The position numbers and the translations under genes are program-made. From the NCBI GenBank assembly GCA_030323885.1, contig CM059190.1, forward strand, positions 103,705,856-103,769,855: a stretch of DNA of 64,000 bases, given 5' to 3'. Positions within the stretch are counted from its first letter, which is position 1; the number at the start of each line of letters is the position of its first letter. Positions 20,559 through 31,935 of this stretch are shown piece by piece. Below the pieces are notes generated by a model. It was given only the letters and a program-made list of their open reading frames with translations, was not told the DNA's origin and did no database searches. The stretch comes from Branchipolynoe longqiensis. Its lineage: Eukaryota > Annelida > Polychaeta > Phyllodocida > Polynoidae.

Positions 20559-21256
20559 GGCCCTGTCACATTACGACGCATCTCACAAGTGCATGGCCAA
20601 TGTGTAAAATCACTTCTTTACATCGAGAAGCATTAAACTTTTCGGTGTGGGGGGCAAAGTTGGATGTATACATATCGTATACATAGCATATGGCCAACGT
20701 ATGACCAATGTATGGCTAACGTGCTTTTGGGTGAAAAACGCTTGAATTACGCTCACGGTACGTTCACAGAATGCCAGTGAACGTTATATACGTTATTCGA
20801 TCGCCAGAACTATGTTTCATATGTTACATATGTCAAGACACGCTGGAGAAACGCTAAACGTACATTAGACGTACGTTAGATGTACATTATCCATACGTTG
20901 TCAGTATGTGGACTGTATTTTCCCACTGCCTTTAACGTAGTTCAATGGAGTGAAACATAGTGAACAACCTTTGTCTAAAGTATATCTAACGTACATCGAC
21001 GCATGCCTAACGTATACATAATGTACGGCCGACATAAAATCCACACATTGTCGTGTGTCAAAAGTTTTGTGTTTGCACAAAACTTTGGCGACCCCCTGAT
21101 GCGCGCCGACAAATCTCAATGAACGTTGACGTACATTGATGTATTCCAACGAGCACCTAATGCACGCGTAACGCATAATGATGTATCCTGACGTAGCAGC
21201 CATAAATCACATACGTCGGCGTACATTGTAACGATGCGTCGTAATGTGACAGCCCC
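20559..21256. mobile_element. TIR element with CTGTCACATTACGACG ends
   Basis: The termini CTGTCACATTACGACGCAT (20563) and ATGCGTCGTAATGTGACAG (21234) are perfect inverse copies over at least 19 bp. The 700-bp interior is dense in ACGTA, CATACGT and TATGGCCAACGT words on both strands. No transposase frame. A DNA transposon derivative of unassigned superfamily. Confidence 0.7.
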
Positions 21257-21780
21257 TTTAGTTTCAGTTCATTTCAGCTCATGCTTTGAAACGTAGAATA
21301 CAAACTAAAAAAAAGTTTTTTAAATGTGAATCTTTTATCTAGCATTGCATTTACACCAATCTAATCAGCACATCTTATGCCAGCTGAATTTAGATCTAGA
21401 AAAATCCAGTCACTCAGACTAGTGTTAGAACTGTAGCCAGAGTCAGTTTGACTTATTTCATTCATCTTTTTATTTATATCCTAGGGCTAACTACATATCC
21501 ATAGGGCTAGGAAATGTATAGCGTTAATCAGACATTGGTTATATATTTCTTTGAAATAAGTTTCTAATACTATTGACACATTTGACATTTTAATATTTAG
21601 AACAATAATTAAAAATGGTGATGTGAACATGAACCTAATTCAGCGATTTTCTTGTAGGGAATTGTATGTTTCTTAGCTCAAAATGCTTAACTATGGCTAG
21701 TTGTGTCTTAAATATACTTCTTATAATAATGATACTATTATAATACATGTATGCACCCATGTTCATGCCAAATTGTTCTG
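21257..21780. other. unannotated AT-rich stretch
   Basis: No gene, repeat family or RNA feature recognised. Confidence 0.5.
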
Positions 21781-22080
21781 TATTTTGAATAAAAATCGAA
21801 GTTTTGCACGGCGCGTATCGGCAAACTGCCGGCCGCATTTGTTTTGCTGTCGACGTCGTTTTCAGCACATGCGCAGTCGGCATTACGAACCCGTCTATCC
21901 ACCATCTGTTCGGAGAGTGACAAATCAGGAAGTCGCCCGTTTACGGCGGCGCATGCGCCGGCAGCGAGCAGACGCGTGTTGCTGTGGTCACGTGACGCCG
22001 CGCTCAGTGTCCGGGCACTGAGTCTATAAATAGACACAGGTGTGCGCGCTGATGCCCGGTGACGGACGTGCGGGCGGGGG
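21781..22080 (+). promoter_or_regulatory. candidate RNA polymerase II promoter
   Basis: GC- and CpG-rich block with, in order: CACATGCGCAG (21867), the NRF1-type palindrome GGCGCATGCGCC (21948-21959), the E-box/USF-type palindrome GTCACGTGAC (21987-21996) and a TATA box TATAAATA (22025-22032). Spacing of upstream sites to TATA is 30-75 bp, and a GC-rich leader follows. Transcription would run rightwards, with a start near 22055-22060. Downstream there is an SINE fragment and a minisatellite, so the first exon is not identified. The motifs are seen; promoter activity is inferred. Confidence 0.4.
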
Positions 22081-22116
22081 AGGCAGGGGACCAGCGAGTC
22101 AGCCGGTTTTTTTTTT

Positions 22117-22254
22117 CAAAGGAAAGTTTGTTTTATTTAATTATGTCTCTAGAGCTCGTTGATTTTCATATAATCGACTATTGGATGTCAAATATATGGT
22201 AATTCTGACTTTTTTGAGGGTAGGAAACCCGCTGCCACCACATAGGCTACAGCT
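22117..22254 (-). mobile_element. S2 SINE fragment
   Basis: In inverse it carries the S2 3' half: GTAGCCTATGTGGTGGCAGC, the segment around ATTTGACATCCAATAGTCGA and the T/A-rich end. Confidence 0.65.
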
Positions 22255-22361
22255 GATTTTTGTACAGGGCGATGATGATTTTTGTGGTTGTTACTTGAGT
22301 GTTTTTGAGTCTGAATTGTGGCGTATTGTGGTGTATTGTATTTGTATTACTATTAAGCTGG

Positions 22362-23145
22362 TGAATTAAAAATAGGGAGGGATTTTGGTACATAGTTGTA
22401 TACTGGTGAATTAAAAATAAGGAGGGATTTTGGTGCATAGTTGTGTACTGTTGAATTAAAAATGGGGAGGGATTTTGGTACAGGGTTGTATACTGGTGAA
22501 TTAAAAATAGGGAGGGATTTTGGTACATAGTTGTATACTGGTGAATTAAAAATGGGGAGGGATTTTGGTACAGGGTTGTATACTGGTAAATTAAAAATAA
22601 GGAGGGATTTTGGTATATAGTTGTATACTGGTGAATTAAAAATAGGGAGGGATTTTGGTGCATAGTTGTGTACTGGTGAATTAAAAATAGGGAGGTATTT
22701 TGGTACATAGTTGTATACTGGTGAATTAAAAATGGGGAGGGATTTTGGTGCATAGTTGTATACTGGTGAATTAAAAATAGGGAGGTATTTTGGTACATAG
22801 TTGTATACTGGTGAATTAAAAATAGGGAGGTATTTTGGTACATAGTTGTATACTGGTGAATTAAAAATGGGGAGGGATTTTGGTACATAGTTGTATACTG
22901 GTGAATTAAAAATAGGGAGGGATTTTGGTACATAGTTGTATACTGGTGAATTAAAAATGGGGAGGGATTTTGGTACAGGGTTGTATACTGGTGAATTAAA
23001 AATAAGGAGGGATTTTGGTACATAGTTGTGTACTGGTGAATTAAAAATAGGGAGGGATTTTGGTGCATAGTTGTGTACTGGTGAATTAAAAATAGGGAGG
23101 TATTTTGGGGCATAGTTGTATACTGGTGAATTAAAAATAGGGAGC
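22362..23145. repeat. 45-bp minisatellite, 17 copies
   Basis: The unit contains GGTGAATTAAAAATAGGGAG and TTTTGGTACATAGTTGTATACT; 17 full copies with about 5-10% variation. Because 45 is divisible by 3 and the unit lacks stops in two minus-strand frames, open frames of more than 300 codons appear, reading a 15-residue period (NSPVYNYVPKSLPIF). I find no start signal or non-repeat protein domain. Confidence 0.95.
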
Positions 23146-23156
23146 GCTTGTGGTGC

Positions 23157-23210
23157 CATTGATCCTGATTTGACATTAGATGTTGCTAGGATGTAAAACA
23201 ACAACAAATA
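23157..23210 (+). mobile_element. S1 SINE 3'-tail fragment
   Basis: ATCCTGATTTGACATTAGAT to ATGTAAAACAACAAC, directly after the minisatellite. Confidence 0.6.
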
Positions 23211-23229
23211 AACACACTGTGGTGCCGTC

Positions 23230-24145
23230 TCATGCAGCCTAATATAAACACACACGCGCACGCAAACATGCATGCACATGGACACACACACACAGACACG
23301 CGAACACCACACACAACACACCACACACATGCAGACACATGCACACACCACACACATATATACACACACATAGACACGCGCACACACCACACACCACACA
23401 CCACACACCACACACACATACACACACAGACACACACACACCACACACCACACACGTACACACACACGCATACACCACACACCACACGCACATGCATACA
23501 CACGCAGACATGCACACACACCACACACCACATAACATACATGTACACACACAGACACACATACACCACACACATACATACACACACAGACACATGCACA
23601 CACTAGACACCACACACCACACACACATACACACACAGACATGCATACACCACACACCACACACATATACACACATGCAGACACGTGCACATGCATACAC
23701 ACATGCAGACACATGCACCCACCACACATGACACACACATACATACACACACATACACGCACACACCACACACCACACACACATACATACACATATACAG
23801 ACACGCATGCACCACATGCACACAAACACACGCACATATATACATACACGCGCGTCCACACGGCCATTCATACACAAATACTCAACTGTGCACACATATC
23901 ATGCACACACATGCGCACATGCACACTGTGCACACATAGACAGAGACGCACGCATCGCGCGCACACGCACACGCACACGCACACACACACGCACACGCAC
24001 GCGCACACGCACACCCACATGCACACGCACACGCACACGCACACGCACACGCACACGCACATGCGCACGCACACGCACACGCACACGCACACACGCACAA
24101 GCACACGCACAAGCACACGCGCACACACACGCACACACACAGTCA
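23230..24145. repeat. long CA-rich array
   Basis: (CA)n with ACACCACACACCAC, ATACACACACAGACA and, from 23950, (GCACAC)n. All open frames on both strands are artefacts. Confidence 0.95.
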
Positions 24146-24242
24146 TAACCGGTTGCAATGAGGAGGTGGAACAACAAAGTCCATGGAAACTTATTCCAGC
24201 AAGCCCAAATATAATCGGAACACACAGTTCTACCCATGGACG

Positions 24243-24372
24243 CGGTCTCCCAAGTCACAGTGAGGCAACACTATAAAGTTGTGATGAATGTGCACTGGCA
24301 CAAGTCGGTACTCGTCCTGATATGACATGGTGCTAGATGTTGCTATGATGTAGCAACAAATATATAAACAAA
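24243..24372 (+). mobile_element. S1 SINE 3' half
   Basis: TCTCCCAAGTCACAGTGAGG through CACTATAAAGTTGTGATGAA to GATGTTGCTATGATGTAG. The 5' half is missing. Confidence 0.65.
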
Positions 24373-24410
24373 TATATGCCATTCTTAATTTTCGTCGCGC
24401 CGGGGTGGGG

Positions 24411-24742
24411 GGGACGTAGCTCAGGTGGTAGAGTGTCCACCTGTGAAGGTGTCGGTCATCCTATCGATCCTGCTCAGTGGACTCATTTGCAGTTTGTGCT
24501 ATTTTCTGTTCCAACCAGTGGTCCACAACTGGTTCATCAAAAACTGCGGTATGTGCTGTCCTGTCCTTGGGAAAGTGCATATAAAAGACCCCTTGCTGCT
24601 TGCCGGTAAGAGTACCCTATGTGGCGGCAGCAGGTTTCCTCCGAAGAAATATGTCAGAATGACCATATGTTTGACGTCCAATAGCCGATGATAAAAATCA
24701 ATGTGCTCTCGATGCGTCGTTAAATATAACAAGCTTTCCTTT
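24411..24742 (+). mobile_element. S2 SINE, full length
   Basis: The head GGGACGTAGCTCAGGTGGTA has an A box. The body includes TATAAAAGACCCCTTGCTGC and CCAATAGCCGATGATAAAAA, and the 3' end is GTTAAATATAACAAGC. It is collinear with the inverse of 9346-9681. Confidence 0.75.
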
Positions 24743-25191
24743 ACTTAATTTTCGCCGCGACTCAACCATACACCTCCAGTGATAAGAAGCCGTGGGTTTG
24801 TTTATCAATTTGTATTCGATTTTGTTTAAAGGAAAAGAGAGAACTTAAACAGTCGCAACTTGACTCGATTATCGGCGATCGGCGATTTGATCGATCCTAA
24901 CCGATCGTAAGCTAACCAAAACTGTCACAGTATTTTTTAGAACTCTTGCTACAAAGACCCACTCCATCTTGCATCAACGAATCATTTATTGATTTATTTA
25001 TTGTGCATGTATGTGTGTTGTTTGCTGTCTCAAAGTTGCTTTAATTAAAAATACATTTTAATCTCAAATTTATTTATTTAATTTATTAATCTGCAAATGA
25101 TTGCTTTTAAATTACACTAAACCACGCCGTCGCTGGTTGCCGTTGAAACCACGAACAGACCGGCCAGTTTTATGTACAACCAAAAGGAACA
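24743..25191. other. unannotated AT-rich stretch
   Basis: Contains CGATTATCGGCGATCGGCGA (24880-24899) words but no gene or repeat family that I can place. Confidence 0.5.
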
Positions 25192-25422
25192 TTTATCGGT
25201 TGTTGGGGGGTTTTACATCCTAGCAACATACCAGGGCATACAACAAATGACACCGACTTGTGGCAGTGCACACTCATCACGAGTTTATAGTGTTGCCCCA
25301 CTTGGAAGGCCAGGTCGCCGGCATCATGACCCAATATCCCACTCAGTTACATTATCTTCGTGCAGAGCAAACCAGGCCTTGTTCTATCCTATTAATGCCG
25401 AGCACCAGGCCAGGAAATTAAA
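25192..25422 (-). mobile_element. S1 SINE, 5' truncated
   Basis: In inverse: the S1 body from CCTGGTGCTCGGCATTAATA to the 3' end near 25192. The tRNA head is absent. Confidence 0.7.
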
Positions 25423-25744
25423 AGTAGGCCTACTTTGCAGGGCCATAGAGGGGAAGGGGAAATGAGGTGGATGTTCCCCCCCCCCCTCCATGTATTCAAT
25501 GCTGTTTGGTCCTATTCAATAAATATAATTAATCAATTTGGGTAATTTAAATTTGGAAATTTTTACATTTGTCAATTAAAATTGCATCTGCCATCGGGAC
25601 TATGTATGGTATGAGGGAGGATGAGACATGGATGACATAACAGTAAATAATAACAGAGCAATAATATGTACATGAGAAATGCAAGCAGTACCCATATCCT
25701 TGGCAGTCTAAATGTATGCGAGTTTTTGACTTTCAGATCTTTTG

Positions 25745-26335
25745 TATTAGCTAATGCAGTAGCCATTCCATGCTGGCCACATCAGCCGGGCCTGAGCATT
25801 AATAGTTTGATGGGATCCGCCACAAATACACAGGTTTCCGGTTTTAATGCTATGATGGCAGCAGCCATTCTGGTTGTGCCTATGCATTATCATTTGGACG
25901 GGATCCATCAAAAATGCGCCGGGTTCTGCATTTAATGCTATGATGGCAGCATCCATATTCTACAATCCAGCCGGACCTGAGCATTACTGGCTTGACAGGA
26001 TTCACTGCAAATGTGTAGATCTCCAGGTTTAATGCTCTGATGGCAGCAACTGTTCTGGTCATGCGTTATCGTTTGGATGGGATCCATCGCAAATGCGCTG
26101 GGGTTAACGTTATGATGGCAGCAGCCGGGATCGCAGAGCATGTAGTTTGTCATAGATGAGTGTAGAAACTGATATCGTGCTATGACTCCAGGCCATCCTC
26201 TGACGCATATGCTGTGGAACGGCGCATTTGCGATGGATCCCCTTCAAACGATAACACATAGGCATGACCAGAACGGCTGCGGCAGATCCCATCAAACCAT
26301 TAATGCTCAGGCCTGGCTGAATCATAGAATGTGCA
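25745..26335. repeat. ~187-bp tandem repeat with an inverted end copy
   Basis: CCTGAGCATTAnTnG recurs at 25789 and 25976. Within each unit, two related half-units share TTTAATGCTATGATGGCAGC and GGGATCCATCnAAAATGCG. From 26215 to 26335 the same words return in reverse orientation (CGCATTTGCGATGGATCC, CATTAATGCTCAGGC). Non-coding. Confidence 0.6.
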
Positions 26336-26624
26336 GTTTGGTGGGTGGTTGCATAGTTTGATGTTTTGAAATTTCTGCCATTGTGTCAATCATATACCGA
26401 TGTATATGTGATGTTGGATATTCGATGCTACTTGGTCAGTTCGATAGATATAAATCAAATTAACCTTTCTACAGAAAAATATTTTGTTAAAAACCCTAGT
26501 GCCTCGGGCCTATGGCACCAATTCGTTCCCAGAATTCCCCAACCAAACAGAAATACCTACCTACAGCCCTGTCAGGTTCCAGGATTAGTAGGTCATCTTA
26601 CATCATGTGGTCATTGGGAGATGA

Positions 26625-26826
26625 CCATCTGGGTCATAGCCACAAGACTTTTGGCAAGCTTGTCAACATTATTTTGGGTTCTTTCAGCTCAAATTGCTTC
26701 AAAATTAGTCATTTTTCATCAAAATGACTCCGGACTAATGATTAGTAGCTCATAATGATCAATTTGATATATTTATCTAAAAAATAAGACAAAAAATTCA
26801 AACACCGTCGGACCATGCAACTTTAA
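26625..26826 (+). mobile_element. family C fragment
   Basis: The right half of family C: GACTTTTGGCAAGCTTGTCA, ATATATTTATCTAAAAAATA and the end CCGTCGGACCATGCAACTTT. Confidence 0.55.
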
Positions 26827-27169
26827 TTTGACTTAGTTTTCCCTTTTATGCAGTAATAAATGCTTCTTAAATGCACCAAGAGCTTAGTTGGATATGTGTG
26901 ATCAAATCTAGTTAAGTGTTTTGGTTTCAACCATTTGATACGTTCACCAGACCGTGCAGTTAACAATACTAATACAACCATTAAACATTGTATTGCTGTA
27001 TAAGAGGAATACTAAAGCAAGTTATTGGGACCTATGAGTCCTGTTGAAACTCATGGTGTCCACCATTTGCACGCTAATTAGAGGATATTCTCACTTCAAA
27101 TATATACAGAGTCAAGCCTTTCAAATAAAAGTTACTTAAAACTAAAGTAAAATATATTATAATGATCGA
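26827..27169. other. unannotated AT-rich stretch, family C-like words
   Basis: TCAAATAAAAGTTACTTAAA and TATATTATAATGATCGATTA near its end resemble family C, so this may be the eroded tail of another copy. No gene. Confidence 0.4.
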
Positions 27170-27523
27170 TTAGAGCTGCATAGTCCGATGAAATATCAAA
27201 TTTTCAAAACCAACCCAATTATCTAGATTTGATTTTACATATCTAACTTAGATACTGATGCACTTATTAAGCATTTGTTTCTGCATAGAAGGCAATACTG
27301 AGTCAATTTAACAGAACCTGTTACTGCAGAAGTCTATGGTGTCAGAGTTTTGCCAAGCTTGCCAAAACTAATTTTCCATGTTTCACTCAAAATATCTCAA
27401 AAGTTTACCATTTAAAATAAAGGTAACTTTGAACTAATGTAAAGTAGATACTAGTGATCGATCTAATCTATTTATCTCGGAAAAAATACAGAAATTAAAA
27501 AACCATCGAACTATGCAACTTTA
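27170..27523 (+). mobile_element. family C inverted-repeat element, full copy 2
   Basis: TTAGAGCTGCATAGTCCGAT to CATCGAACTATGCAACTTTA, collinear with 17416-17769. A short extra right terminus lies at 27560-27585. Confidence 0.7.
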
Positions 27524-27597
27524 ACTATATTAAAAAGAACAAACAAATATTGCAGAAACTCAAAGGTACCGGATGATGCAACTTTAGATTTTGTGAG

Positions 27598-27768
27598 TTG
27601 TGTGTGTGTGTGTGTGTGTGTGAGTGTGTGGGGGTGGGGTAGGGGTGGGTTGATGGGGGTGGGGGTGAGGGGTGGGGGGTGGGAGGATGGAATGGAGGGT
27701 GAAATGTACTCAGCCATGCTAACCCCTTTCAGAGCAAACACAGCAACTTCTGATGACGTTGCAAACGC

Positions 27769-27799
<31 letters not shown>

Positions 27800-27850
27800 C
27801 ACACACACCACACACACACACACACACACACCACACACATACACACACAC
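27598..27850. repeat. GT, GGGGTG and CA microsatellites
   Basis: (GT)n at 27598-27627, G-rich steps to 27690, then (CA)n at 27768-27850, flanking about 80 bp of ordinary sequence. Confidence 0.85.
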
Positions 27851-28029
27851 AGAACAAGATAATTTAGCTCGACTTGAAACTACAGAGGATGTAACAACTT
27901 GATTGAAACATGTTTGCGTCTTACGAATTCTCTCAGATCTCACACGAAGTCTCGTTCAGAACGTGAGCAGACGAGAACTGGGCTGCGCCGTGACGGAGAA
28001 ACTCTCCCAGCAGAGTCTTAGACTAGAGA

Positions 28030-29170
28030 GGTGCGGCGGGGGAAGGCGGTGGGGGGAGAGTGCGGCGCGGCAACGAAAGGAAGGGGAGAGTGTGGCGTGG
28101 CAGGGAATGGGCTGGTGGGTGGGGGGGGGGGGGCGGGAGGGGAGAGTGTGGTATGGCAGGGAGGCGGCGTTGGTGGTGGCATGGCAGGGAGTGGGCCGGT
28201 GGTGGAGGGGGGGGGGGGGGAGTGTGGCATGACAGGGGAGTGGGCCAGTGGTGGAGGGGGGGGGGGAGAGTGTGGCATTACAGGGAGTGGGCCGGTGGTG
28301 GTGGTGGGGGAGAGTGTGGCATTACAGGGAGTGGGCCGGTGGTGGTGGGGGGGGGGGAGAGTGTGGCATTACAGGGAGTGGGCCGGTGGTGGTGGGGGGG
28401 GAGAGTGTGGCATGACAGGGAGTGGGCCGGTGGTGGAGGGGGGTGAGAGTGTGGGATGACAGGGCAGTGGGGCCAGGTGAGTGGTGGGGGGAGGAGTGTG
28501 GCATTACAGGGAGTGGGCCAGTGGTGGAGGGGGGGGGGAGGGGAGAGTGTGGGCATGACAGGGAGTGGGCCAGTGGTGGTGGGGGGAGAGTGTGGCATGA
28601 CAGGGAGTGGGCCGGGTGGTGGAGGGGGGGAGAAGTGTGGCATGACAGGTAGTGGGCCAGTGGTGGAGGGGGGAGAGTGTGGTCATGACAGGGAGTGGGC
28701 CGGTGGTGGAGGGGGGGGGAGAGTGTGGCATGACAGGGAGTGGGCCGGTGGTGGAGGGGGGAGGAGAGTGTGGCATGACAGGGAGTGGGCCGGGTGGTGG
28801 AGGGGGGGGGGAGAGTGTGGCATTACAGGGAGTGGGCCGGTGGTGGTGGGGGGAAGAGTGTGGCATGAGAGGGAGTGGGCCGGTGGAAAGGGGACAGTGT
28901 GGCATGGTAGAGAGTAGGCCAGTGGTGGGGGGCGGGGGGGCATGGCAGGATGGCGCCAGTGGTGGTGGTGGGAGAGTGTTGTGTGGCAGGGAGGTGGCGC
29001 CGGTGGGGGGAGAGTGTGGTGTTGCAGGTAGTGGGCCAGTGGTGAGACGAGAGTGTGGCATGGCAGGGAGGCAGACCCGGTGGTGATGGGAGAGTGTGGC
29101 ATGGCAGGAAATGGGCCGGTGTCGGGGGAGAGTGTGGCATCGCAGGGAGGGGGGGCCGGTGGGGGGAGAG
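28030..29170. repeat. G-rich minisatellite, ~45-55-bp unit, >20 copies
   Basis: The unit carries GAGTGTGGCATGACAGGGAG followed by TGGGCCGGTGGTGG and a run of G. It is strongly strand-asymmetric (G on the plus strand). Open frames in all frames are artefacts. Confidence 0.9.
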
Positions 29171-29280
29171 TGTTGGCTGTTTTGACTGGCGCATGCGCAG
29201 GCAAACTTCAAAGGACTAGTGACTTCGCTGCTGACTGGAGTCGTCTGCCCGCAGCCAGCCCCGAGACGAATCGCGGCAAA

Positions 29281-29450
29281 AGAACAGGCCGCGCAGGCGG
29301 CACCAACAAACCGCCGTCACCTCCAACCAACACAACAGGCCGGGCACACTGCACCAATAAACCGCCGTTACCTCCAACCAACCATCATAGAACAGGCCGG
29401 GCACGCTGCACCAACAAACCGCCATCACCATCAACCAACACGGATAGAAC
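29281..29450. repeat. ~55-bp repeat, three copies
   Basis: GAACAGGCCGnGCA, GCACCAAnAAACCGCC and CCAACCAACA recur three times with about 10% variation. It follows a CGCATGCGCAGGC word at 29189. The frame stays open (AAPTNRRHLQPT-like), but nothing suggests a protein. Confidence 0.65.
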
Positions 29451-29569
29451 ATCAGCAAACACGCCCAACACAAAACGAAAACTATAATTGGATCAGTGAG
29501 CATACTTCTCCCTCTCTCCTTCTATCCCTCTCCATGTCTCCTCTCTGTGTCTCTTGGTTTCTCCATTTT

Positions 29570-29682
29570 CTTTGGGGCAGCACTATAAAGTCGTCATGAG
29601 TGCGCACAGTCACAAGGTGGTACCCGTCCTTATATGACCTTTGATGTTGCCAGGACATCAAATTCCAACAACCAACCAACTC
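29570..29682 (+). mobile_element. S1 SINE 3' third
   Basis: GGGGCAGCACTATAAAGTCG to ACATCAAATTCCAACAACC. Confidence 0.7.
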
Positions 29683-29689
29683 TCTCATG

Positions 29690-29880
29690 TGTGATCCCTC
29701 TCTCCCTCTTCCCCCTCTCTCCCTTCCCCCTATCCCTCTCTCCATCTCTCCCTCTCCCTCCCTATCTCCCTCTTCCCCCCCTCTCTCCCTCTCTCCTTCT
29801 CTCTCTCCCTCTCTCCCTCTCTCGCTCTCCCCCCCTCTCTCTCCCTCTCTCTCCCTCTCTCTCCCTCTCTCTCTTTACCT
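29690..29880. repeat. CTCTCCCT pyrimidine array
   Basis: CTCTCC, CCCTCT and CTCTCTCC steps. Low complexity. Confidence 0.9.
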
Positions 29881-30479
29881 CTCTTTATATATTATATCAT
29901 AATCAATCTATCAAAAAGAAGTTTTTCCTGTATTCTGGAAATGACACTGGAAATGTACAAAGATGGCATTTGAAACTCAGTAGTGTGTTTAATTAATATA
30001 GGATTCTTATTTCTACCTTTTTTTGCAAAGGAAACAAAGATATAGCATTATGAAACATAATATATAGATATATAATATATAATATATATAATATATATAG
30101 CATTGTGTTGAATGACCATGGGGTCATTCGGGGTCATTGCGGGGTGCACGGGGCAGCGAAGCCGTTGGGCCACACCCTCCTCTCTCGCCCCCCCCTCCTC
30201 TCCGGGGGTGGGGGGTGGGGGGTGGGCGGCGTGAGGGGGGGGGGGCACAACCACAACCCTCGACCAGCACTCCCCCCCCCCTCCCCCTCGCCCTGCATGC
30301 CTGCTCACTACCACCACAGCCAATCACAGCACTCACACAAACGAGCGCCTCGGCTGCAAATACACTACTGGTCACTCCGCTCCCAACCACAGGACTGACC
30401 ACAGCTACCCTTCTTTACCCACCCACCCACTCCACACTTACTCAAAAACTTATATTTACTTATATAAAAATTTCCCGAC
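29881..30479. other. AT-rich then GC-rich DNA without a recognised gene
   Basis: An ATATATA tract at 30058-30100, then CCCC/GGGG-rich sequence (30190-30300). No feature recognised. Confidence 0.5.
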
Positions 30480-30660
30480 GCGAGTGATGTATTCAGGGTA
30501 GGCGGGTACCATGCGCAGCCGGGAGTGGCGCCACCAGTCACGGGATGGAGGAGGCAGTACAGTATGTATTGTAATAATAAATAATAATTAGGACATATTA
30601 ATAATAAGGAGGGGTTAATTCCCTTCCACACCTTTATACTCGCATAATGCGTTATACATC
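30480..30660 (-). repeat. repeat family D, diverged copy
   Basis: It ends TTATACTCGCATAATGCGTT followed by ATACATCAC, the inverse of the family D start at 16975. The rest is only weakly similar. Confidence 0.4.
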
Positions 30661-30772
30661 ACATAATCATTATATCGTACATCTTTATTAATCATAAACT
30701 AATTAATATCTCAATATCATTTAACAATTATATACCATGATTATTATAATTAAATATTATACTATACTAGAG

Positions 30773-31101
30773 TGTGTAACTGATGCTACCCGCTAGTTAC
30801 CACCACATACACATGTTCATCGCCTGTTTCACATGTTTCGCCTCATCCATTCCACTTTCATACTTGACGGCGATCACACCATGACATTGTTCCCCTCGGC
30901 TTCCGGCTCGCAACTACCATCATGTAATGCCCCCGGGGGCCGCCCGGAATAAAGTCGTGTTATCCCAACTACATGCTTCCACGTCCTGTGTACCAATGCT
31001 GCAATGATGCACATAATATATAGATATATAATATATATAATATATATATATAATATATATAATATAAACCCAACAATCAGCGTAGCATCAGTTACCCACA
31101 A
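30773..31101. repeat. element with GTAACTGATGCTAC inverted ends
   Basis: GTGTGTAACTGATGCTAC (30773) and GTAGCATCAGTTACCCACA (31082) are inverse copies about 310 bp apart; an ATATATA tract lies inside. MITE-like, single copy. Confidence 0.45.
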
Positions 31102-31369
31102 ACTGGTTCATTGCTGAATGCGCAACACACCACAATAACTTCCATTTATATTCTGGCGTTTTGATTGTTCATTTTTATTTTGGGGGCGCCAAACTGTCGG
31201 CGAATTGTTACGCAGCCCCATCATGTGAACAGCTCGCTGATGCGCACCAAAACACAAGCCAGCTCCCCGCTCTCCAAGCCGATCCCCCCCCCCCCCCCAC
31301 GCCCACAACATCTGCGGGAGAGCGGAAAACTCACACCGACAAGGAGGGCCGTGCACGCTCGATTGACTG

Positions 31370-31588
31370 CTTGATTGATTGATTGGATGATTGATTGATT
31401 GAGAGTGTGAGTGATGGAGTGGTGGAGTGATGGAGTGATGGAGTGGTGGAGTGATGGAGTGGTGGAGTGTGGTATGCCCGTAAAATAAAAGTTACTCCAA
31501 GCTAAAGTAAGGTATAGTATAACGATCAGACTAATTATTTATCTCAAGAAAAGTCAGAAACTCAAAACCATCGGACTACACAACTTTA
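31370..31588. repeat. GATT and GGAGTGATGGAGT arrays, then a family C right end
   Basis: (GATT)n at 31371-31400 and GTGATGGAGTGGTGGA steps to 31470, followed by about 110 bp of family C ending CCATCGGACTACACAACTTT (31588). Confidence 0.65.
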
Positions 31589-31654
31589 AAACCAGTTACT
31601 TTTGAAACTTACAGAAAATAAAAGGTCCTAACACTACTAACAGTAACAATATCT

Positions 31655-31935
31655 AAAGTCATATCAGCATGAGTAGTGACTTGTGACAAAGTGCACTCAT
31701 GGTGACTTTATAGTGTCGTCCAACTGGGACACCAGGCCACCAGCACCATGGCCCGATATCCCACTCAGTCACATTATCCTGATACTGGCAAACCAATCCT
31801 TGTCCTATCCTATTAATACAGAGTGGCAGGCTAGGTAGTGACAGGTATCAATTTAATAAGTCATTGGTTTGACACAATCGGGGTTCGAACCCACAACCTC
31901 CTACACGCAAAGCCGTCTGATCCAATCGAACAGGC
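31655..31935 (-). mobile_element. S1 SINE
   Basis: In inverse: the B-box region GGTTCGAACCC...(GGGTTCGAACCCCG), AAACCAATGACTTATT and the body. It lacks the last 3' words. Confidence 0.7.

Noticed and set aside
22362..23145. CRISPR-like array (regularly spaced units)
   Set aside because: The 45-bp units are contiguous and have no unique spacers; the context is eukaryotic.
22247..23867. Open frames of 309 and 504 codons
   Set aside because: They follow the 45-bp minisatellite and the CA array; length comes from a 3n period.
24411..24490. Functional tRNA gene
   Set aside because: The tRNA-like start GGGACGTAGCTCAGG belongs to SINE family S2.
26366..26755. 129-codon plus frame
   Set aside because: Overlaps a family C fragment and AT-rich DNA; no protein character across the repeat boundary.
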